Translations under genes and position numbers: made by a program | Source: Toxonevra muliebris | Lineage: Eukaryota > Arthropoda > Insecta > Diptera > Pallopteridae | DNA length: 64,000 bases | Reading direction: 5' to 3' | Assembly (NCBI GenBank): GCA_963691655.1 | Contig: OY829326.1 | Coordinates: forward strand, 73,339,235-73,403,234 | Shown here: positions 53,490-64,000 of the stretch, piece by piece | Position numbering within the stretch: the first letter of the stretch is position 1 | Layout: the number at the start of each line of letters is the position of its first letter | Notes under the pieces: generated by a model | Told to the model about the DNA's origin: nothing | Database searches by the model: none | What the model saw: only the letters and a program-made list of their open reading frames with translations

Positions 53490-55970
53490 GAAAAAACTCT
53501 CTCTGCCTCACCTTTTTCCTCTTAGCTCTAAAAATCAATAAAAACCTAGGTTAATTTTATTTTTAAATTGTGCGTTTTCTCCAGTTTTTATTTAAACGAA
53601 TTGTCTAAATTGGCGGAAGTGTTAGTTAAAAAACTAAACGACTATTGAATCGAACCAAAGTTTTTTTTCTACAGTAGTAAATTCTCTTCTAAGTAAACAA
53701 AAAAAAGTGGCCAAAAAATCCACTTAAATACATTTTTTTTTTGAAACCCGAGAAAAATTATGAATTTGGTTTTTGTTTTGTCTCACTCAGAACAAAAATA
53801 AACAACAATTAAAAGTTCTTGTGCTTTTTTTGTTTCAGTCAAGAATTACGAACTGGATCTTTCCCGCTGATTGAAAACTGCAGCGGCTAGATCGCTCAGG
53901 AAATAGACTAATAAATCTGTTGTAATTTATTATTTGAATGTCAAACCAATTTTTTTATATACTTTAAATATATACAAAAATATACCTTGAAGGTCAGTGG
54001 ACTCATTTCTTTTTCCTCTTCTAAAAAAATCAGGAAAAAATGCTTTTTTTAACCGTCTAGTTCAGGACACCCCTTTTTTAAGGCCACAATTTAATAGTAA
54101 AAAATAGCAATAAATATAATTTTTATTTTAACATAAAAATCATAAATTTTGATACCGTATTTTTAAGAGAATTTATGCTTTGAAGACACACACGCACTGC
54201 ATTGATAATTCAATTGCATATAGTTATAAGCGGTGCCTATTGTTGCTGCAGTTGCTGCCTTTCCATTTTGTATTTGGTGCACATGTCGCCGCCTATTATT
54301 TTCATAAAGATGGACAGACATAAACTGTTACCATACCATGATTTGATAAGGCATAATTGTCTGTATATATGCTTAGAAATTAATGCAACAAATACCACGA
54401 CACTAACAACAAGACAACGGGTCATTGCGCGAATTTGTGACGGAAATGATTTAAACAGGCGCACACACACGCATAACAGAAACACGCATACAAACACGAA
54501 TATTACCTAGTAAGAAACTTGTATGCGGCATGATGGAAATAGAAAATAAATAGAATGTGATTATTGCATAATTATTATGCAGCAGGCGGCATCATTTACT
54601 AGACACGATGAGGTAGCAGTAACTACCATGAAGATGTGGCTACGCACTTTAACCAAATGCACACACTCACATAAACACATACACGAGTGTGTACGAAGAG
54701 AGTATTGGAGTGTGTGCCTATGCGTGAGTAACGCTTGTTATAAGCCTTTATCTGTATATATATATATATACATACGTCTGTCTGTCTGTTGTCTGTCCTC
54801 GTCCGCTGACATATCCCCGTCGTTCTCTCTCCTCTATGTTGTTACTATTTGAATGCATTTTTGAGTTAAGCGGTCATTTGCCTTTCTAATGCCAGTTTCT
54901 ATCATATATACACACACACACACACATGCACCCAAACATATGTATTTATGTATGCATAAATAAAATTCGAATGTTTTTCGCGTACCACTGTAGATGTAAG
55001 GCCGAAAAGTAACTGTACAATTTGGCCATTGGCTTCATTTTTGTCCATAAAAATATCTAAGAAAAAAAAAAAATTACATTTTTGTATAGAGTTTAGTTGC
55101 ATTTGCTGACTGCAAGAATTGTAAGCGTTTATTTGTTACTGTTGTTTTTATTGTTCTTTAAGCTTCTATGTATGTGTTTGTATATCTAAAAATGTAGATG
55201 AAGTTGGAACGAAAACCAACTACAATCTACTATGTAGAATAAAATGAAAATGTTTTTGGTGTCCAAAATAACGGCTTTAATATGCAACACCACACACTTA
55301 TACCTACATGCATATCAACCAAGCAACCTACCTAGCTAGCTAGCTGCCTAAGCCACCTTTGTGGCTATGCATGCCTTAGCTATAAACCTAGCTATCCATA
55401 TATCTTTATATCTGTTGCTGCTGCCTGCCTGCCTACCTTTTCAAGAACTGCTGCCTTTGCCATTGCCAGCTATTTGCCACTCATATGTGATAGAGGCGTT
55501 TACGTCGTCCGCCATAAGTGTACGTGTGTCTGTGTGTAGCTATGGATACCTCAATAAGCGTAACTTTGTCTTAGGTTAGGTTTTAGTTTTAGGTTAACTT
55601 GGGTTAGCTGCGTTTAATGAACTCGTTTGCTGCTGTCTTCTTTTTTTTTCTAGCTTTTGGTTTGTGGCTTGCTTTTTAGTTTGCTTTGTTTTAATTCGTT
55701 TTATTTTATTTTGTTTTATTTCGGTTTTGTTCATTTGCTCACTCGCGTGATTGGTATTTAATTGTGTTGTTGTTATTGTTCTTGTTTGTTAGTTCTTTGC
55801 TTAATTTTCGCTATAGATTAACTCTTAGGTTTTTAGCATACAAATTAGTTAGAGTATGTGGGATTTATGGTAGCGTGAGTAATTTAGCCAAAAGGCACAG
55901 TTTTTCTTTATCCCAAGAATATGTAAAATAAAGCTAATAGTTTTAATTTGGATGAAAATGATTACTAAAA
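53490..55970. other. Intron DNA with microsatellites
   Basis: It contains a (TA)n tract (about 54756-54770) followed by CTGT repeats, CA tracts (54909-54926), CTAGCTAGCTAGCTG near 55332 and TTAGGTTAGG-like words at 55572-55610. No gene is supportable. Confidence 0.4.
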
Positions 55971-55979
55971 ATTTTCAGA

Positions 55980-57310
55980 ATTCGAAAATTTATATTTTTC
56001 GGAATACGATTCATAAAGGTGCATATTTTTTAAACAAAGGCTTACTTACTTTTCGGAGTAAACATTCTTACTTTTGAAAGTAATTTCTTACGTTTGATGG
56101 AGTAAGCTTTCCAGTAGACATATTTTTCGGAGTACTCCCTCACAACTTTCGGAGTAAGGTAGTCAAGCATGCTTAGTTTTTAGAGTAAGACCTCTTATTT
56201 TCCGAAGCAAATTTGTTCAAGCGTACATATTTTTCAAAGTACTCTGACTTCGGAATATTTTTTACATTTTTGAGGTAAACTTGTCAAGCATGCATATTTT
56301 CGGAGTAAGCTGGTTTTTTTTGGGGGGTAAGCGCATTCAACTTTCGGAATTAGCTTATCAAGAACTATTGTTTTTTACAACAAGCTCTCACATTTTCCGG
56401 AATAAATTATTCAAGCTTGAATATTTTTCGGAGTAAGTATTCTTACATTTTGGAATGATTCCCCGCATTTTACAGAGTAAGCTTGTCAAGCATGCAAAAT
56501 TTTCGGAGTAAGCTTACCACGCATGTATATTTTTCGGAGACAGTTTGTCAAACTTGTATATTTTCCTGATTAAGCTTTCAAGCGTGTGTATATTTAGTAG
56601 CAAGCTTATCAAACATTCATATTTTTCTGAGTACGCTCTCGTAATTTTCGGAATAAGCTAATCTAGCATTCTTATTTTAGAACTAAGCTCTCACAGCATG
56701 GATATTTTTTACTTCTACTTTTCGGAATAATTTTTTGCATTTTTTGGAGAAAGTTTGTCAAACATGTATATGTTTCGGAGTAATTTTCTCAAGCATGTAT
56801 ATTTTTCATAGCAAGCCTGTCATGTATGCACATTTTTCGGAATAAGCTTGTCAAGTATGTATATTTTTCGAAGTAAGTCTTCACATTTTCCCGTGTAAAT
56901 TCTTCAAGTATGGATATTTTTCGGTGTAATTTTCCACATTCTTCGGAGTAAGTAGTCTTATTTTTTGGAATAGTTTTTCATTTTTCGAAGTAAGTTTATC
57001 AAACATGCATATTTTTCGGAGTAAGCTTCTCAACCATCAACATTTTTCGGAGTAAGTCTTTAAATTTTCCAGAGTAAAATCGTCAAGTATGGATATTTTT
57101 CGGAGTAACTATCAATCTTTTTCGGAGAAAAAACTTTATTTTGTAGGAAGAGCTTGTCAAACATTCATGTTTTTCAAAAATTCAAACCTTTCTAAAATTG
57201 AGATAGTTTTGTAAAAAATTATCCTTATCTTTCTAAGACAGACTGTCAAGCAAGTATATTTATTTTTCTCAATATATGTACTTGCTAAATATGTATGTTC
57301 TATTCAAGTT
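55980..57310. repeat. Degenerate tandem array, TCAAGCATGCATATTTTTCGG type
   Basis: About 1.3 kb consists of diverged units of very roughly 30 bp built from ATATTTTTCGGAGTAAGCTT followed by GTCAAGCATGC. Where AAGCTTG and TCAAGC adjoin, the 11-bp dyad GCTTGTCAAGC forms. Indels are frequent and no frame is conserved. Isolated related words continue to about 57780. Confidence 0.8.
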
Positions 57311-59885
57311 GAAAAATTTTCAAGTCAAAAAAAAAAAGAAAAAAACTTTTTACGAGTCGATTATCAGCAAATTTATTTTATCCATTTTAAATAATTTTTT
57401 GAAAAATTGTGCATATTTTGTGTATTTTTTTCTCTGAGTAAGCTTGTAAAGCGTGTTGAATTCTCTGAGTAAGCTTGTGTATGTTGATACACATTTTCCT
57501 GAAATTGGAATATGTTTCCAAAAAATCATGTATATTTTCCTGAATAACAGTTTCAAGTATATTTTTTTCTATGTCTAAGCTTGTCAAGCATATATATTTT
57601 GCTGAAATTTCTGTGATAAATCGTAGTTATTCCTCTGAGTAAGTTTTCGTATTAAGTCAAGCTTTTTTTTTTTGTACAAATTGAGATATTTCTTAAGGAA
57701 ACAAACAATTTTGTATTTCATTACCCAATTCTATAAACTTCCTAAGCTGGTCAAGCATATGCTTGTTATGATATTATTTCTTAAAAAACATGTAAGTATT
57801 AGATATTGCGCTTAGATGAAGTGTTTTGTTTGTATATGATTTTATAATAATTTATTTTAAGCTATGCATAATTTTGATTGAATTTCAAATTTATTTTCTC
57901 AACATTTCGTAAATCATGCTCGTCAAGCACATAAATTCAGTTCCATGAAATGTTTAACTCCATAATTAAAAGCTATGCACATTAACAAATTTCAAACATT
58001 TGTTTACTGTTTTCAGTCATTCAGAAACAAAAATTCATAAAAAAAAGAAAAACTAAGTAATAATAAATAATGAAAATGCAGCATCAAGCATCAGTAAGCA
58101 TCAAGCCTAAATTCGATTCGATTTGCGAATTGTAAATTGCGCTACACTCAGCACCTAAACTAAACGCTGCCATGAATTAGTCACATGCAGTGACTACGCG
58201 TCAAAATGTCAATTGCTTTTTGACCTAAAAATATTAAAATACAAAATACATGATGAAATAAAAACAAAAATAAAACAACAACGACAGCGACAACAAAAAT
58301 TTGCATACGAAATTTGCAATTGTTGTATGTACATACGTTGCTGTTGATGCTTTAGTATGCTGCTGGTTGTAGCTGGTATGTGTAGCTGCTGTTACTGCTA
58401 CCGCTTGCTACCAGATGCAATTCAGCGACACTCACTTGAAGCTGTCAATCAACGCACTATTTTTTTTTTTCTTTTTTCTTCTTTTTTAACGAATGAACCA
58501 AGTACGAAAATTAAATCTTATGTATGCAATTTGATATTGTATGATTTGAAAAAGTTTATGAACTTTTTTGAGGTGAATGATTTCGTCGTCGTACATTTGC
58601 TTTTGAAGATTTGGTGGCGTTGGAAATGTTGGTGGCGTGGGAGCAGCAGGAGCAGTTTCTAAATTGCAACGTTTTTGAATTGTCAATTTGAAAATGAAAT
58701 GAGGTACAGAAAAATAGAAACAAAAAAAAAAAGAAATAAATAAATAAAGCAAAAAAACAAAGAATAGGTGTACCTCATATACATTTTCTTAATGGATTGC
58801 ATTTCTGCCGTCGTCAAAATTCAAATAGCGATCAAGCACACACATGCACATACATACACATTTGAATTCACATTTGAATCACTTGTATGCAAAGATGTGA
58901 TGCTTGAACACACACACACACATACACACACAGGCACATTCAACCATCTACTATACAAAATAAAATCGAATGCATTTAAATTTTATAAATCTTATAAAGT
59001 TTCCATTTATATTTCTATTGTATATTTGTAGTAATTTTTGGGTTCGCCCATTAAATGTAATTGAATTTTTCGCTTCGAACTAACAACGAATGCAGTCACG
59101 TTTTGTTTTTGTAGCCTTTTGTTTTTCTCCTTCAACCAACAGCAAGCAGTAAGCAACAAGCAACAAGCCTGTACTTGTGATTGTGCTTGTTTTCGTGGTA
59201 ACATCGTTGAGGTTATTGCTTGCTTATTGCGAGGTGATTGTACCAGTTAACGAGAATTTTCTGAAGGCTATCATAGTAATTTTAATAAGTGCAGCAGCAG
59301 TAGAGCTGATTTGCAATGCATTGAAATGAATTGTTGCTATTGCTGTTGCTATTGCATTCGATTGCAAAGCGATTTTTTATTTTATTTTATTTTGTTTATA
59401 TTTTTTTTTTAATTTTTTTTATATTTTCATAGTATGAAATATTAAATTGAATATTATATGCAGGTATACAGAAATTTATGAGTTATTAGGTTAACTTTTT
59501 CACACGATTTTACGCGACGGACGATTGACATTTTCAAGTCGAATGTATAAGTAAAGTTCAGTCGAGAATGAGTGCTTCAGCTTGGGCAGAGGTGTATGAG
59601 AATTTTAACTGTCACAGAATAAAATATTATGTGTTTAACAAAATTTTAATTCATTGGATTGAATTAAAAATGCATTCAAAGATATAATTAATATTTTCAT
59701 TCAATTAGAGAAAATATTCAATCCAATAAAATTGTTTATCAATCTAATAATGATTAAATTTTTCATCAATTCAACTTAAATTAAGATTTTTAAATTCCAA
59801 TGTAAATGAAAATTAATGAAAATTACATTTTTCATAATTTCAATAAATTTTTAGTATAAAATTAAAATTTCTGCCAGTCCGAAGA
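57311..59885. other. Intron DNA without recognised genes
   Basis: Sequence includes trailing relics of the preceding array, poly(T) at 58460-58470, CA tracts (58909-58932) and CAGCAG/CAACAA words. Two TTTTATTTTATTTTG-type runs occur near 59380. No coding region is supportable. Confidence 0.4.
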
Positions 59886-60480
59886 AAAATTTAAAAAATG
59901 AATGTTGATTCATTGAAAATATTTATTAATCCAATGAAAATGTTCGTTAAGCCATCGAAAATGTTATCAATACAATGGAAATTTATATAAGTTCAAAAAA
60001 AATATAAATTTATTGAAAATGTTCATTAATCTAATGAAAATGTTTATCAAACCAATGAAAATTTTCATCAAAACAATGAAAATATTCATCAATCCAATGA
60101 AAATATTTATCAAAACAATGAAAATATTCGTCAATCCATTGAAAATGTTCATCAAAACAATGAAAATGTTCATCAATCCAATGAAAATGTTCATCAATCC
60201 AATGAAAATGTTCATCAATCCAATGAAAATGTTCATCAATACAATGAAAATATTCATTAATCCAATGAAAATGTCCATCAACACAATGTAAATGTTCATC
60301 AATCCATTGAAAATATAAATCAATCCAATGAAAATGCCCATAATTGGAAATTACATCAGCCAAATGAAAACATTCATCAATTAAATAAAAATATTCATCA
60401 ATTCAATAAAATTATTCATCAATTATATGAAAACATTCATCAATCCAATGAAAATATTAATCAACCCAATGAAAATCAAT
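59886..60480. repeat. 21-bp tandem array I (CCAATGAAAATGTTCATCAAT)
   Basis: Roughly 28 units of a 21-bp repeat, best preserved at 60130-60260 where successive copies are nearly identical and more diverged at both edges. Each unit contains the dyad ATGAA-AATG-TTCAT. Because 21 is a multiple of three, both strands stay open for long stretches (up to about 124 codons), but the predicted peptides are pure repeat and not evidence of a gene. Confidence 0.9.
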
Positions 60481-61295
60481 CCAGTGAATCTTGGTTTGGT
60501 GTATGCTATTTATCATAATGATGAAGAAAATTTTTTCTTGTGCGTAATTAATACTTTAAAAACTCGCATGTGATGACAAGCTAATTAAAATATATTTTTC
60601 TTCTTTCTATCTTCTTATTCCTTTCATTTTACAGCAAATATTACATTCAAAATTTATGCCGCCATCATTATTATTATACGTCATGCTTGACAACAAATTT
60701 ATATGCTTGTTTTCTGCCGCATATATGCAACGATAACAGTGGTGCAGCATAATACAGTTTTTGCCTGTCTGCATGCTTAACCCATTTAATTAACGAAAAG
60801 TTTCTTACTTCACAAAGTTATTTTTATATAAATAAATTACAAAAAAAAAAAAAAAAAAGAACCAACCACTTACACTGTATACATACTACTTGCATAATTC
60901 TATTTATATGAAACAAATTTCATCCTCATAGTCGCTTGTCGTTGTGAGCACCTTATGCTTGAATTGAACAGTGTGTATGCCTGCTACATATTTACTAAAT
61001 TTTTTTTTTTTTAGTTTTCTTGTTTTTGGCATGCCAAAAAATTTGCTTCCGTCATTGTAATACGAGCTCACCAAACATTATTAGTTTTTAATATTTATTA
61101 CACCAGGAAACCTTAATTTAAATTGCTTCTAATTACGAAAGAAATAGTCTAGCATACATCAAAGTGACGTGTGACTTGCATGACTCAAGTTCGTCCTCCT
61201 GAATCTCCTGAGCCATGAGGAAAACATAAATTGAAATTATTTTTAAGCATCAAGTAAAGAGTTCAGTTTGATTTAAGGAAAAAGGAAGTGCGAAT
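60481..61295. other. Spacer between the two related 21-bp arrays
   Basis: Unique AT-rich sequence with A18 at 60841-60858 and poly(T) near 61002-61012. No gene is visible. Confidence 0.5.
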
Positions 61296-61299
61296 GCTC

Positions 61300-62010
61300 A
61301 AAAAAATTCCATTAATGAAAATGTTAATCAACTCAATGAGACTGTTCATCGGTATAATGAAGATGTTCATCAACTCAATGAGACCGTTCATCAATATAAT
61401 GAAAATGTTCATCAACTCAATGAGAGTGTTCATCAGTGTAATGAAAATGCCCATGAACTCAATGAGAGTGTTCATCAATATAATGAAAATGTTCATCAAC
61501 TCAATGAGACTGTTCTCCAATATAATGAAAATGGTCAAGAACTCAATGAGATTGTTTATCAATATAATGCAAATGTCCATCAATTCAATGAGACTGTTCA
61601 TCAATGTAATGCAGGTGTTCATCAACTCAATGAGAGTGTTCATCAATGTAATGAAAATACTCATAAACTCAATGAGAGTGTTCATCAATATAATTAAAAT
61701 GCTCATCAACTCAATATAATGAAAATGTTCTTCAATTCAATGAGACGGTTCATCAATGTAATGCAGGTGTACATCAACTCAATGAGAGTGTTCATTAGTA
61801 TAACGAAAATGTTCATCAACTCAATGATACTGTTCATCAATATAATGAAAATGTTCATCAAGTCAATATAATGAAAATGTTCATCAACTCAATGATACTG
61901 TTCATCAATATAATGAAAATGTTCATCAAGTCAATATAATGAAAATGTTCATCACCTCAATGAGACTGTTCATCAATATAATGAAAACGTTCATCATCAA
62001 TATGAAAATG
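61300..62010. repeat. 42-bp (2 x 21) tandem array II, related to array I
   Basis: Units alternate between AATGAAAATGTTCATCAACTC and AATGAGACTGTTCATCAATAT, giving a 42-bp higher-order period. The first half is the array I unit with CTC instead of TCC at its edge. About 16 double units are present. A 63-bp block containing CAAGTCAATATAATG is duplicated near 61855-61945. Frames of about 143-148 codons are open on both strands solely because of the period. Confidence 0.9.
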
Positions 62011-62014
62011 TTGC

Positions 62015-63060
62015 TGTCAAAAATTGGCAAAATTAAGATTGTTGCACTTTTGTGTTCCTCCGTTAATAGCACGATTAAATAAATTTAATCGCATTTTTAA
62101 TACATGAACTATGAACCCTATCAGTTAAGCAAATTCAGTTTTAATAATGCCATGGAAAATTACTACCATTGATTCTCAGTCTAAAAAATTATCAATCTGT
62201 GTAATCTATGACTTTGGATTTATATAAATTGATTGATAAAAAACCACTGAAAAAGCACATTCTTATCTATATAGCTTTAAATTTTTTATATTAATTTTCG
62301 TATTTATATTTTAATATTTTTACTTTGTTTAAAAGTTTGCAGATTACATAAAACCCTATAAATGTGCGCAAAAAAAAGATTAAATTCTTGCTACTTTTCT
62401 TATCATATTTTCAACTTTATTTCTAACCTAATTATAACTAACTGCGGTCAATAAACTCAACTACCCAATGATTTTATGCATGTGCATGTGTGAGTGTGTG
62501 AGATTGTGCGAGCGCGCGTTTGCGTTTAATCGTGCGAAACATTCGTCATCAACGCTTGACTTGACAGCTGCAGGAAAATGGCACGCCGCCATATCAACAT
62601 GCATACATTTGCATACACTATTCTAAACTGCAACCGCGTACATACTTGGAGTGTGTGGAGTAAAATATTATAATTCTAAAATATAGATTAGCTGTAAATG
62701 TCATGCCTAATCAAAATGTTTTGTTTTTGTGCTATGCATTATAAATAATTGCAAAATAGTTGCAGCAATAGTGCCACAATCAAATATAGACGACAACGTT
62801 TTGTGCTTTCGCAATTGAGTTAACACGCCTGGTCACTTCATTAATAATATGCATAGATGTGATTTAGAGTGCAATACTATCTAGAAAATGTATAAGGCAT
62901 GCTTGCCCATATTAGTGCTTGATTAAGGCGTGTGCAAATAGCTACAAATAAGTTCATCTTGAGTAAATATGCAAATGCATATCCTTAGAATTAAGAGTTG
63001 ATAGCGTGTGATATGGCGATAGTGGGGAGTTGAAAAGAGGCCATTGAGCTAAAACGCTCT
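62015..63060. other. Intron DNA without recognised genes
   Basis: AT-rich non-coding sequence with a GTGTGAG/GCGCGCG patch near 62488-62525. Nothing codes for a recognisable product. Confidence 0.4.
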
Positions 63061-63085
63061 CTCTCTTTCTGAGCAGCAGAGTTGA

Positions 63086-63098
63086 GGTTCAATGCACT
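63086..63098 (+). promoter_or_regulatory. Eip75B: Ecdysone response element identical to hsp27 EcRE core
   Basis: GGTTCAATGCACT is base-for-base the 13-bp core of the classical Drosophila hsp27 EcRE bound by the EcR/USP heterodimer. An exact 13-mer is expected about 0.002 times in 64 kb counting both strands at equal base frequencies. It lies in the long intron of an ecdysone primary-response gene, next to a CT tract (63056-63068) and about 650 bp before a GC-rich block that could be a promoter. In vivo binding is inference. Confidence 0.6.
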
Positions 63099-63578
63099 TT
63101 TTTTCTTTTTCTTCATTTCTTTCTTTCTTCCTCTACTTTTATCTACTACTATTTTCTATAATCTACAATTTGTGTACCTTTTATTCTACTTTTTTGCCAG
63201 TTTTTTCCCTCCATTTTATTCCTTACTTTTTGTTGTAACATTTTCTTCGCTCATACTCTTGGTTCAGTTGTTGTTGTTGTTGCTAGGAGAAGAGGGAAGT
63301 CATTGCAAAGCAGGCTATAGTTTTTGGAATAGTTGCATTTTAGCTCGAATTCGAAACACCACGTAGTACAATAATAAGAAAACAACAACTACAACAATAA
63401 GAGGAAGAAAATCATACATAGCACAACGACCGCGCACGACCTACAGAGTTAAAGTTTTTTTTTTGTTTTTTGTTGCTTTTTTTTGATGATGATAAGAAGA
63501 GGCAAAGGCAAAGCCAAAGCAATCGAGAGATTATTAAGTAAGGAAAATTGTGCACTGCTGCAAGATACTACAGTGTGG

Positions 63579-63640
63579 AAAAGAGAGAGAGAGCGAATAA
63601 AGAGTAAAAGAGATAGTTGGTGTGAGATAGTGTGCAAATA
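63579..63640 (+). promoter_or_regulatory. GAGA tract upstream of GC-rich block
   Basis: AAGAGAGAGAGAGCG and further AGAG words lie about 120 bp before the GC-rich block, the spacing often seen for GAGA-factor sites at fly promoters. It is a weak call because such tracts recur throughout the window. Confidence 0.3.
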
Positions 63641-63674
63641 GCAAGAAACAGACGCATAGTGCAATGAACGTTGT

Positions 63675-63675
<1 letters not shown>

Positions 63676-63709
<34 letters not shown>
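63676..63709. repeat. Uninterrupted poly(T), 34 bases
   Basis: This is the longest homopolymer in the window. It may be a retroposon poly(A) tail in minus orientation, a nucleosome-excluding dA:dT tract, or an assembly-sensitive length. No retroelement body is recognisable to its left. Confidence 0.8.
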
Positions 63710-63710
<1 letters not shown>

Positions 63711-63734
63711 TTTAACGAGGAGTAAAAGCATTAA

Positions 63735-63885
63735 AAGCCAAAAGTCAGTGCGGGACTTTCACCCGCCAAACATCTCCTCTCGTCCGACGGAAAGCTCCTC
63801 CCGGAACCACCGTTAGGTATTTCGTCGCCATTCATGCATACTGCGTCTTCTCTCATCTATTTTCGATGCTCCTGGACCCATTGTG
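63735..63885 (+). promoter_or_regulatory. Eip75B: GC-rich block, possible alternative E75 promoter/first exon
   Basis: One of the most GC-balanced stretches in the window begins with AAAGTCAGTGCGGGAC, which contains an initiator-like TCAGTG (A+1 at 63747). Just inside is a GCGGG/CCCGC hairpin (63750-63765). No long open frame is seen, so it would be leader sequence. In Drosophila the E75B promoter lies downstream of the zinc-finger exon, which makes this an attractive but unproven start site. Confidence 0.3.
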
Positions 63886-64000
63886 TATAGGTGTGTGTGT
63901 GTGTGTTTGTGTAAGATTTTGTGGTTGAATCGTTTATGCAGTGTGGTAGGTTCGGTTTAAGTAGAAGATTTACATATACATATACCCAGTGGGAATAAAT

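Noticed and set aside
59967..60363. Overlapping open frames of about 92-124 codons on both strands
   Set aside because: They exist only because the repeat unit is 21 bp; peptides are monotonous repeats with no start context or domain.
61263..61719. Open frames of 143-148 codons on both strands, initially suggestive of a repetitive protein
   Set aside because: Created by the 42-bp array period; open on both strands and mirror the DNA repeat.
61300..62010. CRISPR-like look of regularly spaced repeats
   Set aside because: Spacers are themselves repeats, units are contiguous, and the sequence is eukaryotic.

Overview
The window is a piece of a fly nuclear genome (higher Diptera, Brachycera). 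It is AT-rich, full of homopolymer runs and CA/GT, GA/CT and CAA/CAG microsatellites, and gene-poor. One protein-coding gene is certain: the 5' part of the ecdysone-induced nuclear receptor E75 (Eip75B), A isoform, on the + strand. The A-specific first coding exon (17257-18520) and the small exon carrying the first zinc finger (36799-36887) join in frame across an intron of about 18.3 kb. The exon with the second zinc finger and the ligand-binding domain is not here. Everything after 36887 therefore reads as the next intron, which is still open at 64000. The long low-complexity insertions in the A exon suggest a fly other than D. melanogaster; I cannot name the species.

Layout. 1-11400 is a graveyard of mobile elements upstream of the gene. 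It holds a complete non-autonomous hAT-type element with an 8-bp target duplication, a TTAA-flanked piggyBac-like element with a LINE tail inside it, a LINE RNase H/zinc-knuckle fragment, a tRNA-derived SINE-like element, a tandem duplication flanked by a short inverted repeat, and a 5'-truncated LINE reverse transcriptase with a poly(A) tail. 11400-16400 is AT-rich non-coding DNA with a GAGA-rich patch. About 16380-17256 is the likely E75A promoter and leader. 18521-36798 is intron A0-A1, with two more TTAA-flanked MITEs, several degenerate tandem arrays, and repeated modules combining an ATTGG/CCAAT box with a hairpin. 36888-64000 is the next intron, with more degenerate arrays, a second RNase H LINE fragment ending in a TTAGG-like tail, GAGA tracts and several ecdysone-response-element-like sites. 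One of these (63086-63098) is identical to the classical hsp27 EcRE core. It lies about 0.65 kb before a local GC-rich block at the right end that could be the start of another E75 promoter/first exon.

How it fits together. E75 is a primary ecdysone-response gene with several alternative promoters. EcRE-like motifs and GAGA tracts scattered through its giant introns fit that biology, but each site is only a sequence match. I found no second gene, no functional RNA gene and no obviously novel protein system. The most unusual material is the set of unrelated degenerate minisatellites, the hairpin/CCAAT modules, the SINE-like element and the exact hsp27-type EcRE.
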